This document shows positions 54,493 through 63,879 of a stretch of 64,000 nt of DNA, piece after piece. The notes beneath the pieces are model-generated. The model was not told the DNA's origin and searched no databases. It saw nothing but the letters and a program-made list of their open reading frames with translations. This DNA comes from a bacterium UBP4_UBA6127 (GTDB lineage Bacteria; UBP4; UBA4092), in the NCBI GenBank assembly GCA_002428325.1, contig DIVR01000014.1, forward strand, positions 1-64,000, read 5' to 3'. The position numbers and the translations under genes were made by a program. Within the stretch, counting starts at the first letter, position 1, and every line of letters starts with the position of its first letter.

Positions 54493-55950
54493 TTAAATTG
54501 GTTTCTCTTCAATTGAAACAAAAACAATATTTGTTGTTTTTCCCGTTACCTTTCCCTCATCAGAAGGGAGGGTAGAAGAAATCCAGAGGATTTTATCGGA
54601 GTCATGGAGGATGGGGATAAGGGGTCTTTTCCATTTAGGGATTTTCTTGTTGATAAAGATATCATGGAGTTTTTTATGGCCCGGCATCCCAAGGGGAATC
54701 ATTTTATCACCGTCCTGCCAACCGCGAAGATATAGGGGAAAAGAGAGTTTATCGGCATCCAGATAAACCTCATTAGGGGATACGTTTCCGGAGAGGATCC
54801 TCTCCAGGAGTTCAGGGGTGGCATCCAGACGTTGAGCCTGAAAAGTTTTCTTGAAATAATTAGCCTGAAGGGTTCCCGGCACTTTCAATTCATAGGAGAT
54901 GATACCTTTGGGTTGGGGTGTTGTTTTGGGGAGGAGAACCAGGGAATCCGGGTCTCTCTCGACTCGCAGTTCGCCCGGTAAATCCAGAGCCGAAGGAGCC
55001 GAAGAGCTGCCCAGTAATTGGATGATATCTTCCACTGCTTCAAAACCCAATCCTTTCAGATGGCCTTGGGCCATTTCAATCAGCTGCCGTACCAACCGCC
55101 TGCGGAGGGAGAGGGGTTGTTGGTTCAGGGCCTGCCGGGGGTAAGTTAAGGCGCCGTCTTCCCGTTGGGCAGGAGGATTTTCCTGAAAGAACTCATCCAA
55201 CAGGGAGTCCCAGTATTCTTCTTCCCGGGAAATAATATCGGCAGTCCGGCAGAGGGTCTCCCGGATATTGGGATTATAATCCTTTTTCAGCAGGGGAATC
55301 AGCTGATGCCGAATCCTGTTTCTCAGGTAAGCGGTATCGGAATTGGTGGCATCCGTCCGGCTGAGAAGGTTCTTTTCTTGAAGATAATCCAGAATCTGTT
55401 TTCGGGAGATATTCAGCAGGGGCCGAATCACCTGAATGGATGGGTCCGGTAAAGGTTCCCCTTCGAAAACCAGGGGCCGGGAATAAGTCATTCCTGCCAA
55501 TCCGTCCGGACCGGCCCCCCGGATAAGCCGCATCAGGACTGTTTCTGCCCAATCATCGGCATGATGGGCAACGGTTACCGATTTTGACTTAAATTCTTCC
55601 GCCAACTCTAAAAAATAATGGTATCTTGCCAGACGGCCGGCTTCTTCCAGGGAGAGTTTATGGGAAAAGGCATAAGAGGCAATATCCGTTTTCCGGGATT
55701 GGAATTCCACCCCGGACAACTGGGACTGTTCCCGGCAGAAGGATTCATCTTCATCAGCATCTTGACCCCGTAATCCATGATTCAGATGGGCGCTGATGAT
55801 TCGAAGCTGCCAATCCCCTTTGATTTTGGCAAACAAATCCAACAGGCAGACCGAATCAGGCCCCCCGGATAAACCCAGGATGACCGTCTCGCCCGGTTTG
55901 ATCAATTCCTCTTTTTGAAGAGTGGATATGAATTGCTGTAATAATTCCAT
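54493..55950 (-). CDS. tilS: tRNA(Ile)-lysidine synthetase
   Basis: 485 residues. PP-loop VILGLSGGPDSVCLLDLF (28-33 SGGPDS), ISAHLNHGLRGQDADEDE, VTVAHHADDWAETVLMRL and LIRGAGPDGLAGM are TilS hallmarks; the C-terminal domain LRGWQDGDKMIPLGMPGHKKL completes it. It turns C34 of the tRNA-Ile CAU anticodon to lysidine and is essential. It is last in the minus-strand run from 63.9 kb, 50 nt after the YtcJ-like gene. Confidence 0.97.
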   Translation of the reverse strand: MELLQQFISTLQKEELIKPGETVILGLSGGPDSVCLLDLFAKIKGDWQLRIISAHLNHGLRGQDADEDESFCREQSQLSGVEFQSRKTDIASYAFSHKLSLEEAGRLARYHYFLELAEEFKSKSVTVAHHADDWAETVLMRLIRGAGPDGLAGMTYSRPLVFEGEPLPDPSIQVIRPLLNISRKQILDYLQEKNLLSRTDATNSDTAYLRNRIRHQLIPLLKKDYNPNIRETLCRTADIISREEEYWDSLLDEFFQENPPAQREDGALTYPRQALNQQPLSLRRRLVRQLIEMAQGHLKGLGFEAVEDIIQLLGSSSAPSALDLPGELRVERDPDSLVLLPKTTPQPKGIISYELKVPGTLQANYFKKTFQAQRLDATPELLERILSGNVSPNEVYLDADKLSFPLYLRGWQDGDKMIPLGMPGHKKLHDIFINKKIPKWKRPLIPILHDSDKILWISSTLPSDEGKVTGKTTNIVFVSIEEKPI

Positions 55951-56000
55951 AAGCTTACTTTATTATAAGCCAGAGTGGGGCCAGAGAAGCTGGAAAGGAT

Positions 56001-57569
56001 TTAGGGGGTATCTTGCCGGGAGTAAACTATCTTTCCCCGGCAAAGGGTCATGGCAACCGGAATCTCTTTTACATCATCCGGCTTAGCCTTATAGGGGTCA
56101 GAATCCAGAACCGTCAGGTCAGCCAGTTTACCTGCTTCCAGGGTCCCCCGAGTCTTTTCTTCGAAAGCGGCAAAGGCGGCATGGGTGGTGTAAAACCGGA
56201 GAGCTTCTTCAATGGTGATTCGTTCCCGGGGATTGGAATGGTTGAGGGCGCTGTGAACCCCCAGTAGAGGGTCCAGAGGAGTTACATCAGAGTCCGAACC
56301 TCCGGCAATAAGGCATCCTGAATCCAGTATTTTCCGGAGGGGATTGCTATTGAGGCTTCGGCCCAGCCCCAGCCTGGAATGATACATCTTGTCATGCCCG
56401 CCCCAGTAATAATCAAAAGCAGGCTGCATGGCAAGAACCACTTTCAACCGGGCAGCCTGCTGAATCTGTCCGGTGGTGCATAATTCAAAATGTTCAATCC
56501 GATGGCGAGAGTCAGCCCTGGGGTATCTCTCCAGGACCCTCTGATAGGCATCCAGAATCTGTCCGATAGCCCTGTCCCCGATGGCATGCATGGAAATCTG
56601 TAACCCTGCCCGGTGGGCCTCTTCGACAAACTCATTAAGTTCTGCATCCGTAAAATATAATATCCCGGTATTGGTTTTAGTCTCAGGGTCATCAAAATAA
56701 GGCTGGCTGAGAGCCGCCGTCCTTGACCCAATCGAGCCATCCACCAGCAGGCAGCCGCCAATAGAGGGATAGCCTTCCTGAAGGACCTGTTTAACATCGG
56801 TGGTCTGGTGATAAATGACAGTGCGAAGGGGCAAGGTATCCCGGCAGGATTTCAAAATACCCAGCCGATGGTCAGCCACTTGGCCTCCGCCTTCCAGGCA
56901 ATGGATAGAGGTAACCCCATGTTCAACGGCAGCCCCGACTGCTTTATCCAGCCCTTGTTTGATTTGCTCATCCCCAATGGTTTGATAAATCAAATCATAA
57001 GCCAGTCCATTGGCTATTCTTTGCAAGATACCGGAGGGTTTTCCCTGGGGGTCTTTCCCAAATCCATCCAGATTCTCATCCAGCGACAATTTCTTTAATC
57101 CGGGAGTATTGAGGATGCAGGAATGTAAATCCACCCTGAATACGGCAATGGGTTTATCCGGGCTGGCCGCATCCAATTCTTTGCAGGTCAGGAATCTCTT
57201 TTCCCGGATTCGGGAATCATCAAACCCATGGGCCATGACCCAGCCGGTACTATTTTTGGAATGGGCGGCGGCTTTTTTGAGTTTGGATACGCAATCTTCC
57301 AGGGAACGGGCATGGGAAAAATCGATAGCGGTCAGGTTGACTGCAGTGTCCATCAAATGGGCATGGGTATCAGTAAAACCGGGCAAGACGGTTTTACCTT
57401 TAAGTTCAATCAAGGTATCCGCCGCTTTTTTATAATCCTTCAGTTCTTCCGAGTTCCCCACAGCCAGGATTTTTCCTTCACTGATAGCCAGGGCAGAGGC
57501 TCTTGGGGTTTGAGGGGTCAGGGTATAAAAAGTCCCTCCCTCAAGATAAAGGTCAACCCGGAGGCTCAC
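56001..57569 (-). CDS. YtcJ-like amidohydrolase
   Basis: 522 residues from GTG 57569. Amidohydrolase_3 features: LPGFTDTHAHLMD (metal His), a lysine/Glu region EHGVTSIHCLEGGGQ, QISMHAIGDRAIGQI, RIEHFELCT and IAGGSDSDVTPLDPLLG. Such enzymes hydrolyse diverse amide bonds. It starts inside the stop of the regulator upstream (4-nt overlap GTGA), showing tight coupling. Confidence 0.92.
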   Translation of the reverse strand: MSLRVDLYLEGGTFYTLTPQTPRASALAISEGKILAVGNSEELKDYKKAADTLIELKGKTVLPGFTDTHAHLMDTAVNLTAIDFSHARSLEDCVSKLKKAAAHSKNSTGWVMAHGFDDSRIREKRFLTCKELDAASPDKPIAVFRVDLHSCILNTPGLKKLSLDENLDGFGKDPQGKPSGILQRIANGLAYDLIYQTIGDEQIKQGLDKAVGAAVEHGVTSIHCLEGGGQVADHRLGILKSCRDTLPLRTVIYHQTTDVKQVLQEGYPSIGGCLLVDGSIGSRTAALSQPYFDDPETKTNTGILYFTDAELNEFVEEAHRAGLQISMHAIGDRAIGQILDAYQRVLERYPRADSRHRIEHFELCTTGQIQQAARLKVVLAMQPAFDYYWGGHDKMYHSRLGLGRSLNSNPLRKILDSGCLIAGGSDSDVTPLDPLLGVHSALNHSNPRERITIEEALRFYTTHAAFAAFEEKTRGTLEAGKLADLTVLDSDPYKAKPDDVKEIPVAMTLCRGKIVYSRQDTP

Positions 57570-58972
57570 TGGTCTTCCTCAAATTTATCCCAGGGGGGAG
57601 TCAACCCCAGGGTTTTGATTTTCTCATGAACATTCCGGCGGGACATATCAGCCTCCTCGGCCGCCCGGGTTATATTCCATTTGTTTTTCCGCAGAATCCG
57701 ATTGAAATATTCTTTCTCAAACCGGGATTTGGCTTCCTGGTAATTGAGGGATTCTTTGGGCTGAGAAGAGATGGGGAACCGGGTTTCCTGGAACTGCTCC
57801 GGCAAATCCTCCATTTGGATGATTTCTCCGCTGGTCAGGATCAACATTTGTTCCAGGAGATTCTCCATCTCCCGGATATTACCGGGCCAATGATACCGAA
57901 GCAGCCTTTTCAGGGCATCGGCCGAAAGCCGGGGGACGGGAATCCGTTTGTTCTTTTCCGCATATTTTTTCAAGAATTCTTCTGTCAGCAGGGGAATATC
58001 CTCCAGCCTCTCCCGAAGGGGAGGAATCTGAAGAGGAATGACATTCAACCGGAAGAATAAATCTTCCCGGAACTCTTTTTTTCGAACGGCTTCCTGAAGG
58101 TCTCGATTAGTGGCCGCAATAATCCGGGCATCGGTCTTGATATTGTCCAAACCGCCCAGCCGCCGGAATTCTCCATCCTGCAGGACTCGAAGCAGTTTCA
58201 CCTGCAACGGAGCCGGCAGTTCTCCCACTTCATCCATAAAAAGAGTCCCGCCATCGGCCGCTTCAAACAATCCTTTTTTCCGGTTGGCTGCCCCGGTAAA
58301 AGCGCCTTTTTCATATCCAAAGAGTTCTGATTCCAGTAATTCACCGGGAATCCCGCCGCAATTGATGGCAATAAACGCCTTGTTTTTTCGGGGGCTGTGA
58401 TAATGGATAGACCGGGCTGCCAACTCTTTGCCGGTACCGGATTCCCCGGTGATCAGCACGGTGCTGTCGGTAGGGGCCACTTTCTTAATCAGGTCAAATA
58501 CCTTCTGGATGGCCGGACTTTTCCCCACCATCTTGTCGAGAGAATACTTTATTTCGACGGCATCTTCTAATATCCGAATACGGACCCTGTCGAGCTGACG
58601 TTCCCTTGCCTTTTTAATGGTCATCAAGATCTCATCAAGTTGAAAAGGCTTCAGGACATAATCGTAGGCCCCCCGTTTCATAGCCTCTATGGCATTTTCC
58701 ACGGTGGCATAGGCGCTCATCAGAATCATTTCGGTGTCCGGATAGAGGGATTTGATTTCACCTAATAACTCCATCCCATCGAGTTTAGGCATCCTCAGGT
58801 CGCTGATAACGATATCCGAGGGGTCTTCCTTCATCAGAAGCAATGCCTGATAGGGGTCGGTGGTAAATCGAACGGTATAATTCTCCGCTTGCAGAAAATC
58901 TTTTAATATCAAGCAGAGGTTCTTTTCGTCATCAACCACCAGCACTGAACCTTTAACAGTCTGAGGAGCCAT
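57566..58972 (-). CDS. sigma-54-dependent response regulator, NtrC family
   Basis: 468 residues. Receiver with DD at 14-15 and phospho-Asp58, AAA+ domain with GESGTGKE at 176, GAFTGA at 223-228 and GGTLFMDEVG Walker B, Fis-type HTH NKWNITRAAEEADMSRRNVHEKI at the end. It is the likely output of the histidine kinase at 59917, one gene upstream on the same strand. It overlaps the following amidohydrolase gene by 4 nt. Confidence 0.96.
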   Translation of the reverse strand: MAPQTVKGSVLVVDDEKNLCLILKDFLQAENYTVRFTTDPYQALLLMKEDPSDIVISDLRMPKLDGMELLGEIKSLYPDTEMILMSAYATVENAIEAMKRGAYDYVLKPFQLDEILMTIKKARERQLDRVRIRILEDAVEIKYSLDKMVGKSPAIQKVFDLIKKVAPTDSTVLITGESGTGKELAARSIHYHSPRKNKAFIAINCGGIPGELLESELFGYEKGAFTGAANRKKGLFEAADGGTLFMDEVGELPAPLQVKLLRVLQDGEFRRLGGLDNIKTDARIIAATNRDLQEAVRKKEFREDLFFRLNVIPLQIPPLRERLEDIPLLTEEFLKKYAEKNKRIPVPRLSADALKRLLRYHWPGNIREMENLLEQMLILTSGEIIQMEDLPEQFQETRFPISSQPKESLNYQEAKSRFEKEYFNRILRKNKWNITRAAEEADMSRRNVHEKIKTLGLTPPWDKFEEDQ

Positions 58973-59013
58973 TTTCCCTCGCTTTTTTATCAGGGTATCG
59001 GGAGAAAATAAGA

Positions 59014-59904
59014 TTATTTATCCCGAGTTTGAACATCCACAATTTTCCAGGCGTTATCCTGGCGTTCCAGGATATATCTCTGTTGGTAATGTTTTTCGGA
59101 ATTGCCGGACTTTTCAGTTTTATTGCAAATAATCCGGGCGGTAGTCCCATCATTTCGGGAAGACAATACTTCAACCAGGTGCTGAGTGGGGAGTGATCCG
59201 TTATGACTCTGGTTAACGATTTCCGCATAGGTAAAATGCCGTGATTTTATATAATCCATGTGGGGAATGAGCCGGAGTTTCTTGCCCAGGCATCTATATT
59301 CCTTCTCAAAATCCTGCTTGTTCCAGGATTCAATAAAGGTCCGGACGATATCTTCCGGGGTCTCTTCCTTGACGGGTTCCGGGGTGGTTTTGACCGGGCT
59401 GAAATCTTCAACCGGTTCTGGCGCCGCTTCTTTTATCACGGGTTCCGGAGGGGGTGCCACAGCCGGAGCAGGCTGGCCTGGAACGGATTCACTGACGACA
59501 AAAGGATCTGCTGATACGGCTTCGACATCATAACTTTTCAAGACATCTGTAAGTTTGAAAAGCCGTTCTTCCTGTTCTTTGAGCTGTTCTATCAAGCCCA
59601 GAGCAGCATCTCTTTCCTCGGCAGACAGGTTTCCTACGGCATGTTGCATCAGTTTGACTAATGCCTGCCGCTGCATTTTAACCTTTTCGGCCGGGTCTGA
59701 TTTCCTGATTTTCTGGACTTGCCGGGCCCAGTTGACCCTGAAGAAATTACAGGATTTGGCATCATCTACCAAATCATTATTGGGATGGGAGCAATAGGTT
59801 ATCAACATTGCTTCTCCATCGATGGTGACATTCTCACTGGAATAAAAGGAACAATCTGCATGAGGGCAGACTATTTCCCGTTTTTTTGTCTTCACTTTTA
59901 CCAT
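59014..59904 (-). CDS. Cys4 zinc-like and NTF2-like accessory protein
   Basis: 296 residues. N-terminus has Cys13, 18, 38 and 52 (IVCPHADCSFYS, YCSHPNNDL, KSCNFF), a probable metal site; a helical middle (LGLIEQLKEQEERLFKLTDVL); a Pro/Glu/Val linker; and a C-terminal domain DIVRTFIESWNKQDFEKEYR ... YILERQDNAWKIVDVQTRDK, which looks NTF2/SnoaL-like. Sitting between kinase and regulator genes, it may sense or scaffold. Not a named family to me. Confidence 0.75.
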   Translation of the reverse strand: MVKVKTKKREIVCPHADCSFYSSENVTIDGEAMLITYCSHPNNDLVDDAKSCNFFRVNWARQVQKIRKSDPAEKVKMQRQALVKLMQHAVGNLSAEERDAALGLIEQLKEQEERLFKLTDVLKSYDVEAVSADPFVVSESVPGQPAPAVAPPPEPVIKEAAPEPVEDFSPVKTTPEPVKEETPEDIVRTFIESWNKQDFEKEYRCLGKKLRLIPHMDYIKSRHFTYAEIVNQSHNGSLPTQHLVEVLSSRNDGTTARIICNKTEKSGNSEKHYQQRYILERQDNAWKIVDVQTRDK

Positions 59905-59916
59905 AAATACGGTCCT

Positions 59917-61335
59917 TTATGATTCATCCGGCTCCCGGTTCACGGGCAGGTAAATATCAAATCGAGTGCCTTTAGAAGGCAGGCTCTCTACGTTGATACG
60001 TCCCCTGTGCCAGTCAATTATCCGATGGGTAACTGCCAATCCCAAGCCTGGCTGGCCGGTTTTGGTCGTATAAAAAGGGGAAAAAATCTTATCTTGGTCT
60101 TCTATCGGAATCCCCGTCCCGGTATCCGAAAACCAGACTTGAATTTCATTCTCCTTAGAGTTAAATTTTACTCCAACCTGAATCTTTCCGCCATCTGGCA
60201 TTGCCTGGAGGGCATTATTGAACAAATTACTAAAGACCCTTTGGAGAAGAGTCGGATTGGCTTCCAGGGGCGGGATATCCTCAGGGCAGTGGGTTTCAAT
60301 CTGGACTTGCCGGCCTTCGGCTTTTTCCCGGACCATATCCACACAGTCCCTTAATATATGGCAAACCCCAATCAATTCAGTCCTGATTTTAGATGGGGTG
60401 GATAGGGCCATCATCTCTGAGACAATTTTTTTACAACGCACTGCTTCTCCGGCAATCATGCTGACCGCAGGACGGGAAGGGTCCTCAGGTTCCATTTTAC
60501 GTAATAATAAATCGCTGGTTGCCATGATGATACCGACCGGATTATTGATTTCATGGGCCACCCCGGCGGCAATTTCTCCCATACTGGCCAGCCGTTCATT
60601 TCGAATCAGGTGAGCTTCCATTTTTTTGATATGTTCATACCCTTCCTGGAGTTTTTGCCGTTGAATCCGGACTATCTCCACCACAAACCAGCTCATCAGC
60701 ATCAGTCCCCACAGGAGGACTAACCGGATTAAAAAATCATTACTGGTGAGGAAACGGAAGGTCTTCTGGCTCAGGAAAACAGTTCCGACATAACTGATAC
60801 TGATGATGGTATTCATGATAAGAGTGTGTTTTCGGGTGGGGAATAATACCACCCCTCTCAGGATGACCAGGAAATATAACAGGTAAAAATCAGCCTGTCC
60901 TGACTGAAGGGTTTCCTCCACCGTCGTCAGGTATAGATAAAGGCTGATGACCACCAGGTCGGTTCCCAAAGACATATATTCCAGTCGCCGAATCTGGTAG
61001 GGCATATATCGCCGCAGGTAAAAAACATAAGAAAATAGCAGGTTGCTCAGAGCATAAAATGAAAAGAGAGTGAAAACACTCAAAGGGGGATAAGAAACCC
61101 CGCTTTCCAGGACCGATAAGACTATTCCTAAGGCTAATAACATCCACTTGGAAGGAATGACAGCTGCTCGCTCGATTTCCACGAACCAATGTAATTCAGA
61201 AGGGAGGGAAGCGTCGGGGGTTACCACCGGTATGTTCAGCCAGGGCATTTTGGCCAACCACCCGAGGTTTCGCTGTTTTGGGGAAGCGCCCGAACTCTTT
61301 TTATCAATAGTATCCATCAGGTTAGGGTTTTGCAT
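59917..61335 (-). CDS. membrane sensor histidine kinase
   Basis: 472 residues. Five to six membrane segments between about 62 and 220 without a recognisable periplasmic ligand domain, then HisKA with phospho-His261 (GVAHEINNPVGII), and an HATPase domain: LFNNALQAMPDGG (N box), FSDTGTGIP (G1), FSPFYTTKTGQPGLGLAVTH (F and G2). NtrB-like. It likely phosphorylates the NtrC-type protein encoded at 57566. 12-nt spacing to the next gene. Confidence 0.95.
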   Translation of the reverse strand: MQNPNLMDTIDKKSSGASPKQRNLGWLAKMPWLNIPVVTPDASLPSELHWFVEIERAAVIPSKWMLLALGIVLSVLESGVSYPPLSVFTLFSFYALSNLLFSYVFYLRRYMPYQIRRLEYMSLGTDLVVISLYLYLTTVEETLQSGQADFYLLYFLVILRGVVLFPTRKHTLIMNTIISISYVGTVFLSQKTFRFLTSNDFLIRLVLLWGLMLMSWFVVEIVRIQRQKLQEGYEHIKKMEAHLIRNERLASMGEIAAGVAHEINNPVGIIMATSDLLLRKMEPEDPSRPAVSMIAGEAVRCKKIVSEMMALSTPSKIRTELIGVCHILRDCVDMVREKAEGRQVQIETHCPEDIPPLEANPTLLQRVFSNLFNNALQAMPDGGKIQVGVKFNSKENEIQVWFSDTGTGIPIEDQDKIFSPFYTTKTGQPGLGLAVTHRIIDWHRGRINVESLPSKGTRFDIYLPVNREPDES

Positions 61336-61360
61336 GATTGACTATAAAATCCAATGCGGG

Positions 61361-62356
61361 TTATTCCTTTTTAGAGAAATATTCTGCTTCACGCTTTTGT
61401 TTTTCCTGATGGTAATATTCGGCCAGGTCATTTTGTCCTTTTAATTGATAGAAGACTTCCAGGAATCGGCAAGGTTCCGGATTTCCCGGGTCTATCATCA
61501 GAGCCTCTTTGGCTGTCTTTTCGGCGGCTTGCTCCATATCTCCCATCAGTTGGGCGCTGGCAAGGTCCATATATATCTGGGATTCTTTCAAGCCCAGCTC
61601 CATGACGACATGGTATTCATCCACAGCTTCTTTGGCATTGCCGGTCTGGATCAAAAGGTTCCCCAGCTGATAATGGGCAAACAAGTATTCCGGATTCAGT
61701 TTGATAGCCTTTTTCAGCTCTTTGATGGCCCCGGTAACATCCCCTTCCTGCATGAGAAGAATGCCGAAATGGTAATGAAGGTCAGGATATTTTGGAAAAT
61801 GGTTTAATGCTTCAATCAGACAATTCTTAGCCTCATCCCATTTATCTTCAAGGGCCAGTATCTGGCTTAAGACTAAATAAGGATTACAGCATTCAATCTC
61901 CAGGGAAATAGCTTTTCTTAAATATGTTTCAGCCTGATTGAGCAGTCCCCTGGATTCATAAAGCAATCCACAGTGATAACTGTACAAGGCTTTATCCTTG
62001 GATAGGGTATAGGCTTTCTGCAAGGCTGATTCTGCTTCCTGGATTTCCCCATACTGGGCATAATACCGGGCCGCGGTCAGATGCCCCTCACAAAACCATC
62101 GGGGGGGATTTTGAAGGATTTTTTCTTCGGCAATATTGCTGGACGTCAATTTTTTCAGTTCTCTTTCAGCTTCAAGGGCTGCTTGATAATGGGGATTGAT
62201 TTTGAGGCTTTTATGGAGAGCCTGACGGGCCTCCAAAAAAAGCCCATTCATAGCTAGCAAGATGGCATATTGGTAGTGGAGATCTGCATAATCGGGGTGA
62301 GAAACTATCTCTTCTTTCAAGGCTTCCAGGATATGCTGATAAATAAATCCATGCAT
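61361..62356 (-). CDS. TPR protein, paralogue A
   Basis: 331 residues from ATG 62356, chosen because GGAG lies 9 nt upstream; the longer frame from 62434 overlaps the preceding gene. About seven TPR units, e.g. YHCGLLYESRGLLNQAETYL, YHFGILLMQEGDVTGAIKEL, AHYQLGNLLIQTGNAKEAVD. No signal peptide. A close relative is at 62899, with the same opening pattern QHILEALKEEIVSHPDYADL. Scaffold function, partner unknown; perhaps tied to the kinase just downstream. Confidence 0.9.
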   Translation of the reverse strand: MHGFIYQHILEALKEEIVSHPDYADLHYQYAILLAMNGLFLEARQALHKSLKINPHYQAALEAERELKKLTSSNIAEEKILQNPPRWFCEGHLTAARYYAQYGEIQEAESALQKAYTLSKDKALYSYHCGLLYESRGLLNQAETYLRKAISLEIECCNPYLVLSQILALEDKWDEAKNCLIEALNHFPKYPDLHYHFGILLMQEGDVTGAIKELKKAIKLNPEYLFAHYQLGNLLIQTGNAKEAVDEYHVVMELGLKESQIYMDLASAQLMGDMEQAAEKTAKEALMIDPGNPEPCRFLEVFYQLKGQNDLAEYYHQEKQKREAEYFSKKE

Positions 62357-62372
62357 CTTAAGCTGCTCCAAT

Positions 62373-62714
62373 CTATGACCCAATAACCTTGCGTTTCCAG
62401 CCGCCTTTATCTCTTTCCCAGTCCCTAAGTTCAAACTGAACTCCGGTCACCCCTGGGATTTTCATGATTTCCTGTTCAATTAACAGCAATAATGCCAAAT
62501 CACTGCGATAAAAATCATCCGGTGTTTTTTCATCTTTTCGTTGGTCTCTATTATGCTCATCCGGATTGGATAAATGCCCAAAAAGCCGACGCAACTGTCC
62601 CCGAAGGTAAACCCGTCCTTTGATAGTGGTGAACATACATTTGGACGTATCTACAAATCTTCGCACCAATACGGAGCGAACCCGGGCGTTTATTTTGAAA
62701 TCATCCGTGCGCAT
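62373..62714 (-). CDS. BON-domain-like protein
   Basis: 113 residues from ATG 62714 (GAGGAGG about 11 nt upstream); an in-frame GTG at 62738 is possible. DDFKINARVRSVLVRRFVDT and TTIKGRVYLRGQLRRL then LIEQEIMKIPGVTGVQFEL follow the alpha-beta-alpha-beta order of BON domains, which bind membranes or proteins. It has a 25-residue insert NPDEHNRDQRKDEKTPDDF. No signal peptide. It sits between two TPR paralogues, all same strand. Confidence 0.7.
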   Translation of the reverse strand: MRTDDFKINARVRSVLVRRFVDTSKCMFTTIKGRVYLRGQLRRLFGHLSNPDEHNRDQRKDEKTPDDFYRSDLALLLLIEQEIMKIPGVTGVQFELRDWERDKGGWKRKVIGS

Positions 62715-62898
62715 GGGCCTTGGGCCCTCCTCATGCACTGCCTTCCATCCCCCAGCATGGACATTTAACTCTTTATTCGCATCAGATCCCTTTCCAGGAG
62801 ACCTGATGTTCCCCTATGCCCCAAGTTTAGCACAACTTTAATAGAAATAAAGGTTCAGGATAAAAGTGGGAAGAAACAATAACCGCAGCCAGGAACCC

Positions 62899-63879
62899 CT
62901 AGATGGCTATTTTTCTTTTTTTGGCTTCTGATTGGTAATGACTAGCACCCTCAGGATCTTTTTTCAACCGGCAAAGCTCCGTCATCAGGTAATAGGGCTC
63001 AGGATTGGAGGGGTCTTTTTCCATAGCCCGGACAGCATATTGTTCTGCGGCCTCGTATTTTCCCGATTCCAATTGGGCTTTGGCAATATCCAGATTAATC
63101 CCTTCAGGCTCCCATCCCTTCTCAATAATTTTCAGGAACTCCGCTTCTGCCAGCTGGGGGGCCTTGTTTAATAAATAGACTGTTGCCAGGTGGTAGTGAG
63201 CATAAAAATATTTAGGATTGATGTCCACGGCCTTTCTAAGATGTTCAATGGCTTCATCAAATTCACCTGATTCAATTAAAAGGAGGGCCAGGTTATATCG
63301 CAGGTCTGGATAGAGAGGGTATTTATCTACCACCCGGCGTAAGATGATTCGGGCATCTTCCAGCCGATCTTGTAGGGTATAAATTTGGCAGAGGAAATAA
63401 TAGGGTTTCCAGGAATCCACATTCAATTCAATGGCCCGTTCCATGAATCCGGCAGCCTGGTTCAATTCTCCCTTGATTTCATAAACCATACCCAGTTGGA
63501 GATTATAATCTGCTTCATTTCGGCTGATAGCATAAGATTTTTCAACACAATCCTCGGCTGTTTCAAAACGTCTCCGCTGGGCATAAAAGAGGGCGGCGTA
63601 ATTATGGGTCTCATGAAAGATAGGGTGGGGATCGGGAGAATCTGCCGGGATGGGACCCTTATCATGGCGTAAGCTCTCCAGAATTTCCCGATACTCTTTG
63701 GCTTTTCGGTAACGAGGGTTCAAACTCAGGCTGTAATCTACTTTCACCAGAGCTTCTTCATATTCTCCCCAGAACCCCAGAAAGAGGGATAAATAATAAT
63801 GCATATCGGCATATTGTTCTTTCTGGGCTAATTGTTTCCTTATATCCTGGACAATTTCTTCGTAAATCAGTCCCGACAT
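62899..63879 (-). CDS. TPR protein, paralogue B
   Basis: 326 residues. About seven TPR units, e.g. YNLQLGMVYEIKGELNQAAG, RYNLALLLIESGEFDEAIEH, YFYAHYHLATVYLLNKAPQL. It shares the start IYEEIVQDIRKQLAQKEQYA and the unit order with the gene at 61361. First gene in the minus-strand run down to tilS; an AT-rich gap of 160 nt separates it from the BON-like gene. Confidence 0.9.
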   Translation of the reverse strand: MSGLIYEEIVQDIRKQLAQKEQYADMHYYLSLFLGFWGEYEEALVKVDYSLSLNPRYRKAKEYREILESLRHDKGPIPADSPDPHPIFHETHNYAALFYAQRRRFETAEDCVEKSYAISRNEADYNLQLGMVYEIKGELNQAAGFMERAIELNVDSWKPYYFLCQIYTLQDRLEDARIILRRVVDKYPLYPDLRYNLALLLIESGEFDEAIEHLRKAVDINPKYFYAHYHLATVYLLNKAPQLAEAEFLKIIEKGWEPEGINLDIAKAQLESGKYEAAEQYAVRAMEKDPSNPEPYYLMTELCRLKKDPEGASHYQSEAKKRKIAI

